A stretch of DNA of 9,725 nucleotides from DATDRS01 sp035291605 (GTDB taxonomy: Bacteria; Chloroflexota; Anaerolineae; Anaerolineales; UBA6663), in contig DATDRS010000022.1 in assembly GCA_035291605.1 (NCBI GenBank), forward strand, positions 1 to 9,725, in the 5' to 3' direction. Positions 1 through 4,746 of the stretch are shown piece after piece. Each line of letters starts with the position of its first letter. The stretch's first letter is position 1. The translations under genes and the position numbers were made by a program. The notes beneath the pieces were generated by a model that saw only the letters and a program-made list of their open reading frames with translations, had not been told where the DNA came from and did no database searches.

Positions 1-1198
1 GCGCGCCCACAAAGTGGAACAGCGCCAGCAAGAGCCAGACCTGCCCCCCGGCGATGGCGAGCGGCAGCAACCACAGAAGGGCGCGCTGCCATGCCGCCTG
101 CAAACGGGCCAGCAGCGCATCGAGGAAGATACCGGCGAGCAAATACGGCGCCGGGAAGAGGAAGATAAAGTAGTGCGGGTAGACGGGCGTGAGGTGCGGG
201 ATGAAGAAGAGGATGGAGAGGAGGAGCCAGAGCGTGAGGATCAGGCCGGCTTCGGTTGGCACGAGAGGCGTATGTATTGCGTATGGCGTATTGCGTAATG
301 CACGTTGCGCATTCCATAAGGCGTAGACCGCGCCGGCGACGACGAGCAGGCCGCCAAGCCAGAGGAGAGGATCGAAATTAGGGATCGTGGCGAGGAAGGC
401 GCGGAAGGCCTGCGCGCCGGTCAGAGAGTGGAGGTACGTCCCCTGAATGACCAGCGCCGACATCGAAAGCGCCTCGGCCGAAAACGTGAGGGGGCGAGAG
501 AGCAAGTTTCCCGCTTCCTCTGCGCCTCCACTCCCCTGCGTCAAAGCGTACGCGCCAAACGGCGCGGCCGTGATGATCGCGCCCGCCACGCCGTAAAAGG
601 CCATGCGCCAGTTCACGCGCCGCCGGAACACGCTCAACAACACCACGGTCACCAGGCCCAGCGCCACGCCGGAAAAGTGAATTTGCACGATGAGCGCGAG
701 CAGGACGAGGTGGGCGATCAGCCATCTTGAGCGGCCTTCCACCAGCGCCAACAGTGCAGAGAGTGCATAACCTGCCGCGAACAGCGGCAGGAGATTCTGC
801 GCCCAGATTTTCCGCGAGTAGACGACGGCCCAGGGCGCAGCGGCGTAGAGCAGCGCGGCGATGAACGCCGCCCTCGTCCCCCAGTAACGGCGCGACATCC
901 AATACGCCAGGCCGACCGAGGCTGTGTTGAGCAGGCCGACAAACAGCGTGGCCGCCACCGGGCTTTTCCAGACCAGGAGCGGCAGCGCGAAGAGATAAAC
1001 GCTGACCGGCGAATTGGGCAGGCCCACCGACGAGCCGATGCCCCGCAGGTAGAAGGTCCTGAATTCAGCCATGTCGAGCGCGAACGTATAGAGCTGCGCT
1101 TCGTCGTCCTTGAATTCGGTGATGCCGGGCCAACCCAGGCGGAGGGACCCGGCGAGGAGGAGGACGGCGGCGAGGAGGAGGTAGTCACGTTTAGGCAT
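1..1198 (-). CDS. GT39/ArnT-like (PMT_2) membrane glycosyltransferase, 3' end beyond the window
   Basis: An open frame runs from an ATG at 1198 to the left edge without a stop, giving 399 residues, so the C-terminus is missing. It is strongly hydrophobic, with about 10-12 predicted membrane segments (for example residues 6-20, 81-98, 110-126, 157-191, 277-294, 316-333, 371-395). The first outside loop carries an acidic motif, DDEAQLY (residues 31-37), as expected for the metal/substrate-binding Asp/Glu of GT-C enzymes of the ArnT/PMT_2 family. SRKIWAQNLLP (128-138) and HLTPVYPHYF (335-344) also fit the family. Such enzymes transfer a sugar from a polyprenyl-phosphate donor to a lipid, polymer or protein on the outer face of the membrane; the substrate here cannot be told. 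The gene starts 42 bp after the YfhO gene on the same strand, so co-transcription and a shared cell-envelope role are likely. Residues 296-309 are encoded by a 7-bp-period repeat array. No clear Shine-Dalgarno precedes the ATG. Confidence 0.85.
   Translation of the reverse strand, partial: MPKRDYLLLAAVLLLAGSLRLGWPGITEFKDDEAQLYTFALDMAEFRTFYLRGIGSSVGLPNSPVSVYLFALPLLVWKSPVAATLFVGLLNTASVGLAYWMSRRYWGTRAAFIAALLYAAAPWAVVYSRKIWAQNLLPLFAAGYALSALLALVEGRSRWLIAHLVLLALIVQIHFSGVALGLVTVVLLSVFRRRVNWRMAFYGVAGAIITAAPFGAYALTQGSGGAEEAGNLLSRPLTFSAEALSMSALVIQGTYLHSLTGAQAFRAFLATIPNFDPLLWLGGLLVVAGAVYALWNAQRALRNTPYAIHTPLVPTEAGLILTLWLLLSILFFIPHLTPVYPHYFIFLFPAPYLLAGIFLDALLARLQAAWQRALLWLLPLAIAGGQVWLLLALFHFVGA
272..313 (-). 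repeat. Intragenic heptamer array A (6 units)
   Basis: Read on the minus strand from 313, the sequence falls into six consecutive 7-bp words, mostly ending in CGC or TGC (AATGCGC, ATTACGC, AATACGC, CATACGC among them). Total length is 42 bp, which is 14 codons, so the frame of the glycosyltransferase is kept. It encodes roughly NAQRALRNTPYAIH, a hydrophilic stretch between two predicted membrane segments. AATACGC also occurs in array C. Confidence 0.75.
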
Positions 1199-1202
1199 GG
1201 GG

Positions 1203-1244
1203 GCGGATTGCCGGATGCGGGACGCGTGACGGATCACGCGCTAC
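1203..1244 (-). repeat. Intergenic heptamer array B (6 units) filling the YfhO-glycosyltransferase gap
   Basis: The gap between the two membrane-protein genes is almost entirely six consecutive 7-bp words on the minus strand, including GTCACGC, GTCCCGC, ATCCGGC and AATCCGC. The first word (GTAGCGC) contains the TAG stop codon of the YfhO gene. AATCCGC occurs twice in array C inside the YfhO gene. Part of the array can fold into a hairpin (1223-1240). Confidence 0.65.
1223..1240 (-). repeat. Perfect inverted repeat (7-bp stem, 4-nt loop) after the YfhO stop codon
   Basis: CGCGTGA and TCACGCG form a perfect 7-bp stem around a UCCG loop in the minus-strand transcript, starting at the base after the YfhO stop codon. 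The loop matches the stable UNCG tetraloop pattern, although the closing pair is A-U rather than the usual C-G. No U-run follows, so it is not a classical intrinsic terminator. It could attenuate transcription, protect the 3' end of the upstream message, or be a by-product of two similar repeat words lying side by side. Confidence 0.5.
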
Positions 1245-3637
1245 GCCCTGCGACCTCTCCCCCAACGGTAAATTGCAGCGCCCGCCCCAATACTTAACCC
1301 GGCCAGCGTCAATAGCGTAACGCTCAACCCAACCATCCAACTCAATGGCTCGAAGCGCAACGTGACCACATGCTCACCGGCTGAGTCTAAATAGACGCCG
1401 CGAAAGGCGTAGTTGGCGCGGAAAATCGGGACTTCGTTTCCGTCCACCCAGGCGCGCCAGCCCGGATACCAGACCTCGCTAAAGACGAGATAGGTGGGTG
1501 CCGGCGTGACGGCGATGATGGAAAAGGACTCCGGCGCGTAACTGAGATAGTAGAGGTTGGACTCCCCCGTAGGGACGCCAGCCGGACGCGCGGGCGCGCT
1601 TAAAAATTCGGCGACAACGCTTTGAGACGGATCAAAATCCGGGGCATGGATCGCGGCGAAAGCGGCTTCGCTGGTTGGGACCACCGTCGCCGCATAAACC
1701 AGCCGGACCCGCGGCTCGGCATTCGTGTTCAGGTAGATATCGAGCGCGGGGTCCTCGTTGAACACGGGGACAAAGGTGTAGTCGGCGGGCGGACGGTTTT
1801 TATCGGCGATGACGAACTGCGCGTTGAGAAAGTTATAGAGCGGTGTGCCGCGCGCGCCGACCGACCAGTAATAGGCTTGATACCCGGCGAGCAACAGCGC
1901 GTGGTTCACGCCGCTCACGTCCTCGAGGCCGAAGCGCGCCGCCGCAGAGGGAGACCACGCGCCCGAGGCGTTATCTATGCGTGTCGGCCCCGGCTGAGCC
2001 TGCAGAAAAGCCGTCACTTTCTGATGCTGAAAGCCTAGCGTGGGGTCGGTGTCATCCACTTCCACCCATGCGCCGTGGCCGAGCAGGTCGGCGGCAAGGA
2101 GGGCCACGGCGAGTCCGAGGGTCAGGCGGCGTGAACCGAGCGTGGTCAGCGCCATGCCTGACGAGAGAAGCAGAAGAGTCGTCAGCAGGCCCATGATCAG
2201 CGCCGCGGCGTGTTGCGCGCCCGTCACGGAAATGGCGGCGCGATAGCCGAGGAGAATTGTTGCGAGAGCCATCAACCACAGCGCGGCGCCCCACCGCCAC
2301 AAGCGTTTGCGCGAAACAGAGGCGAAATGATGCAGGCCAAAACCAGCCAGCGCGGCGAGAGCAAAATCCGTGAGCAGAATGTAGCGCGAGGGGACGCGCA
2401 TCTGGGCGACGCCGGGCGTGGCCAGGTAGAGCAGACGATGCAACGGAGCGTTTGCGCCAAGCGCGACCAGCAGTCCGAAGACCGCCAACAGGGCCAGGAA
2501 CACCGTCACCCCCCGCCGCTCCTTGAAAGGCGCCAGGCCGGCAAAGAAAAGCGGCAGAACGCCGAGATAGCCGAGCTCGACGCGATCCCAGGGTCCCCAG
2601 AAGTTCCCTGGGCCCCGCCCAAAGATGAGCGGCGAGAACAAACCGGCCAACCCGGCCCAGGGGATGGAGTACGACGAAGCCTCCGCATAAGTGAGCCGGA
2701 GGCGCGCCGTGTAACGGGTAAGCTCCAGGCTCGGGATCACGGTGAGAGCGCTGACACCGACGGCGACGGCGAACAAGAGAAGGGTGAGGAGGAGGAGAGG
2801 CAACGAGGCGCGCCAAGCGGCAAGCAGGGCCTCCCGGGCGTGTTGCGGATTGCGGATTGCGTATTTTTGCTCACGCACGATGCACCAGGCGATACGCCAC
2901 AGGGCATACGGGCCCAAGCCGATGGTAACAATGTAGGTCATCTGCGCGTGGCCCGCGAGTGTGGAGAGGCCCAGCAGAATGCCTGCGCCCGCGGCCCACC
3001 CCATCGAGCGCCGCGTGAGGGCCAGATGCAGCGCCGCAAAGACGGCCGGGAGCCACGCGGAAACGGCGTTCAAGTTCAGGTTGCCAATGTGCGTGACGAA
3101 CAAATCGGAGAACATGAAGGCGATGGCGGAGAACAAAGGCGGAAGGATGAGGGATGAAGGATGAAGGGCTGGCTGGGGACTCAAGGCGTTGTCCGGAGAA
3201 CCGGGAGCGGAAAGCAGGACGCGCATGAGGCCATACATGCTCACCCCGGCCAGCCAGAAGTGAAAGACAACTAGCCATTCCACCATAATGTAGGGGAGCG
3301 AGGGCGCAAGGAAAAAGGCCAGCAAATTGGGCAGGTAGAACAGGCTGGTTTGGTTGTCGGCCGCGAAGGGCATGCCGGAGAAGAGCGAGGCGTTCCAGAA
3401 GGGGAGGCGGCCGGCGTGCAGCGCCTGGGCGGCGTAGGAGTAATTCGGCCACAGCAGCGAAACCAGATCGCCGCCGCCGCGCGGAATCCAACCCCGGTTG
3501 AACGTGACTGGCCAGAAGAAGAGGAGAGCTAGCAGAGCGAGGAGGCCGAACGAGAACAGGTCGTATTTTCTCTTAGCAAGAGCAGCGGCAAATGGCAAGG
3601 CAAATTGAGCAGGGGGGCGGGGAGGCGGGGGAGACAA
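1241..3637 (-). CDS. YfhO-family multi-pass membrane protein (GT-C-like)
   Basis: A 798-residue protein with about 14 membrane segments in the first 520 residues (for example 27-45, 121-140, 165-207, 278-303, 354-395, 418-435, 447-465, 504-520), then a long extracytoplasmic domain (about 525-765) and a last membrane helix at 767-790. Family features are the first-loop acidic residue in GGGDLVSLLWPNY (54-66), MRVPSRYI (413-420), and a C-terminal beta-rich domain with YLVFSEVWYPGWRAWVDG (716-733). In Bacillus and Listeria, YfhO proteins act with lipid-linked sugars to decorate teichoic acids; here a related sugar-transfer or export role is an inference. The start is uncertain: no ATG exists before codon 89, and I use the TTG at 3637, which has no visible ribosome binding site; another TTG is at codon 14. 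Two repeat arrays (C and D) lie in-frame inside the gene. A glycosyltransferase gene follows 42 bp downstream. Confidence 0.85.
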   Translation of the reverse strand: MSPPPPRPPAQFALPFAAALAKRKYDLFSFGLLALLALLFFWPVTFNRGWIPRGGGDLVSLLWPNYSYAAQALHAGRLPFWNASLFSGMPFAADNQTSLFYLPNLLAFFLAPSLPYIMVEWLVVFHFWLAGVSMYGLMRVLLSAPGSPDNALSPQPALHPSSLILPPLFSAIAFMFSDLFVTHIGNLNLNAVSAWLPAVFAALHLALTRRSMGWAAGAGILLGLSTLAGHAQMTYIVTIGLGPYALWRIAWCIVREQKYAIRNPQHAREALLAAWRASLPLLLLTLLLFAVAVGVSALTVIPSLELTRYTARLRLTYAEASSYSIPWAGLAGLFSPLIFGRGPGNFWGPWDRVELGYLGVLPLFFAGLAPFKERRGVTVFLALLAVFGLLVALGANAPLHRLLYLATPGVAQMRVPSRYILLTDFALAALAGFGLHHFASVSRKRLWRWGAALWLMALATILLGYRAAISVTGAQHAAALIMGLLTTLLLLSSGMALTTLGSRRLTLGLAVALLAADLLGHGAWVEVDDTDPTLGFQHQKVTAFLQAQPGPTRIDNASGAWSPSAAARFGLEDVSGVNHALLLAGYQAYYWSVGARGTPLYNFLNAQFVIADKNRPPADYTFVPVFNEDPALDIYLNTNAEPRVRLVYAATVVPTSEAAFAAIHAPDFDPSQSVVAEFLSAPARPAGVPTGESNLYYLSYAPESFSIIAVTPAPTYLVFSEVWYPGWRAWVDGNEVPIFRANYAFRGVYLDSAGEHVVTLRFEPLSWMVGLSVTLLTLAGLSIGAGAAIYRWGRGRRA
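2838..2865 (-). repeat. Intragenic heptamer array C (4 units)
   Basis: Four consecutive 7-bp words on the minus strand: AATACGC, then AATCCGC twice, then AACACGC. They encode about KYAIRNPQHA (residues 258-267 of the YfhO protein) between two predicted membrane segments. The words match those of arrays A and B. Confidence 0.75.
3139..3166 (-). repeat. Intragenic heptamer array D (4 units)
   Basis: Four consecutive 7-bp words on the minus strand: CTTCATC twice, CCTCATC, CTTCCGC. They encode about LHPSSLILPP (residues 158-167 of the YfhO protein), just before a predicted membrane segment. The reverse complement of the same words forms array G in the gap next to the PHP gene: the 14-mers TTCATCCTTCATCC and CATCCTTCCGCCTT occur in both places, on opposite strands. 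Confidence 0.75.
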
Positions 3638-3686
3638 GGTGAGGCGTATGGCAGGCAGTAAACAGTAATCAGTGATTAGAGATTAG
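3638..3686 (-). repeat. Intergenic heptamer array E (5 clear + 2 weaker units) filling the mog-YfhO gap
   Basis: On the minus strand from 3686 the gap reads as seven 7-bp words that all begin with C; the first five share CT (CTAATCT, CTAATCA, CTGATTA, CTGTTTA, CTGCCTG). The first word contains the TAA stop codon of the mog gene and the last ends at the TTG start used for the YfhO gene. TAATCA/TGATTA forms a small palindrome inside it. The 10-mer CTAATCTCTA recurs in the gap upstream of the GNAT gene (4675-4684). Confidence 0.7.
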
Positions 3687-4177
3687 GCATGTCCGGCCTC
3701 AGCGCCCGGCGAGTCCCGCAGGAGTTGCACCGCGTGGGGCAGGGCGGGTGCGATGGTCTCCAGGTTCTCCTTCACCGCCTTGGGGCTGCCGGGGAGGTTG
3801 ACGATGAGCGTGCGTCCGCGCAGTCCGCACACCGCGCGCGAGAGCATGGCATGTGGCGTGACCTTGAGCGACGCGGCCCGCATCGCCTCGGCCAGCCCGG
3901 GCGCTTCGCGCTCGATGGCGGCCCGCGTGGCCTCGGGTGTCGCATCGCGTACGGCAAACCCCGTGCCGCCAGTGGTGAGGATCAAATCCAGGCCGCGCTG
4001 GTCGCACCACGCAATCAACGTATCACGGATCACGGCCAGGTCATCCGGGATGACGGCTTGCGCGGCGACCTCGGCGCCCAGACGACCGAGCGCAAACTCA
4101 CGGATGACTGGCCCGGAGGCGTCTTCGCGCTCGCCGCGCGAGGAACGATCGGAGATGGTGAGAATGCCGATGCGCAT
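3683..4177 (-). CDS. mog: Mog/MoaB-family molybdopterin adenylyltransferase
   Basis: This 164-residue cytoplasmic enzyme belongs to the MogA/MoaB family. It activates molybdopterin with ATP to give adenylylated molybdopterin, the step before metal insertion in molybdenum cofactor synthesis. Visible motifs are ISDRSSRGEREDASGP (8-23), TTGGTG (68-73) for molybdopterin binding, RDATPEAT (77-84) and NLPGSPKAVKE near the C-terminus. By motif alignment Asp45 (IPDD) and Asp78 (RDATPE) match the functionally important Asp49 and Asp82 of E. coli MogA, which argues for a working Mog rather than the inactive E. coli MoaB type. It is shorter than E. coli MogA (195) and near MoaB length (about 170). The ATG at 4177 starts directly with the family's MRIGILTISDR. 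No other molybdenum cofactor gene is in the window, so it is isolated from its pathway here. Both flanking gaps are heptamer arrays. Confidence 0.93.
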   Translation of the reverse strand: MRIGILTISDRSSRGEREDASGPVIREFALGRLGAEVAAQAVIPDDLAVIRDTLIAWCDQRGLDLILTTGGTGFAVRDATPEATRAAIEREAPGLAEAMRAASLKVTPHAMLSRAVCGLRGRTLIVNLPGSPKAVKENLETIAPALPHAVQLLRDSPGAEAGHA

Positions 4178-4246
4178 ATCGCTGCTGGCTGATGGCAGAT
4201 AACCGATGGCGGATGGCTAACCGTTCTTTGCGATCTGCTATTCGCT
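4177..4246 (-). repeat. Intergenic heptamer array F (10 units) filling the GNAT-mog gap
   Basis: Read on the minus strand from 4246, the whole gap divides into ten 7-bp words in one register. Five end in ATC or ATA (AGCCATC, CGCCATC, GGTTATC, TGCCATC, AGCGATA), with AGCGAAT and AGCAGAT at the upstream end. It begins inside the TAG stop of the GNAT gene and its last base is the A of the mog ATG. No convincing ribosome binding site, promoter or terminator can be separated from the repeat. Confidence 0.65.
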
Positions 4247-4664
4247 ACGCGATGTCCTTCGCCATGATCCGCACGGGCATCTCGTCCCACCCGAGACGTT
4301 GGTAGAACCCCACCACGTCGAGATTGGCCGGGGTGACGAGCAAATAGCAGCGCAGGCAGCCTTTGGCCCTGAGGCGCGCTTCGAGTTCGTTCATCAAAGC
4401 CGCGCCGAGGCCGCGCCCGCGCCAATCCTGCGCGACGGCGAGGTGATACACCAGCCCCCGGCGCCCGTCAAATCCGCCGATCACCGCGCCGAGGATCTGG
4501 CCTTCGGCTTCAGCCACGAGGAAAAGATCGGGGTCGCGCGCCAGCTTCTTGGCGATCTGCTCCGGCGCGTCGGAACGCCCGACGCGCACGCCCGGCCCAG
4601 CGGATTGCCACAGCGCGACGACGGCGTCGTAGTCCTGGGATAGATTGAAGTCACGGATATGCAA
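4245..4664 (-). CDS. GNAT-family N-acetyltransferase, YpeA/RimI-like
   Basis: A complete single-domain GNAT acetyltransferase of 139 residues. The acetyl-CoA pyrophosphate-binding motif A is clear: VYHLAVAQDWRGRGLGAALM, with RGRGLG at 82-87. The N-terminus (IRDF...VVALW), FLVAEAEGQILG (48-59) and the C-terminal NLDVVGFYQRLGW (114-126) follow the order of the E. coli YpeA type, which has about the same length (141). It would move an acetyl group from acetyl-CoA to an amine; the substrate is unknown (small molecule or protein N-terminus). The TTG start at 4664 is nearly forced, because an in-frame TAG lies only four codons upstream and the family N-terminus begins directly at this TTG. No Shine-Dalgarno is visible. 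It is separated from the PHP gene upstream by a 73-bp repeat-filled gap. Confidence 0.9.
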   Translation of the reverse strand: MHIRDFNLSQDYDAVVALWQSAGPGVRVGRSDAPEQIAKKLARDPDLFLVAEAEGQILGAVIGGFDGRRGLVYHLAVAQDWRGRGLGAALMNELEARLRAKGCLRCYLLVTPANLDVVGFYQRLGWDEMPVRIMAKDIA

Positions 4665-4746
4665 GGTGGGAAGCTAGAGATTAGCGATTGGAGTTTGCTT
4701 GGAGTTTGGGATTTTTTCATCCTTCATCCTTCCGCCTTCATCCTTC
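4665..4746 (-). repeat. Heptamer array G and further short repeats in the PHP-GNAT gap
   Basis: On the minus strand the array starts at 4746 in the last two codons of the PHP gene, with GAAGGAT, GAAGGCG, GAAGGAT, GAAGGAT, GAAAAAA in a single 7-bp register down to 4712; the PHP stop codon spans the first two words. After it come a direct repeat with 11-bp spacing (plus-strand TTGGAGTTTG at 4688-4697 and 4699-4708) and CTAATCTCTA (4675-4684), also found in array E. The words are the reverse complement of array D inside the YfhO gene. No terminator or promoter is evident. Confidence 0.7.

Noticed and set aside
378..1188. Apparent broken or frameshifted genes suggested by short minus-strand frames at 378-902 and 718-1188
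   Set aside because: A single uninterrupted frame from 1198 to the window edge encodes a coherent multi-pass glycosyltransferase; the two short frames lie in other phases.
3659..3686. Intrinsic terminator at the TAATCA/TGATTA palindrome after mog
   Set aside because: The stem is only 6 bp and AT-rich with a one-base loop and no U-run; it is explained by adjacent repeat words.
2838..4746. CRISPR array
   Set aside because: The repeats are 7-bp contiguous words without spacers, dispersed between and within genes, with no cas genes.
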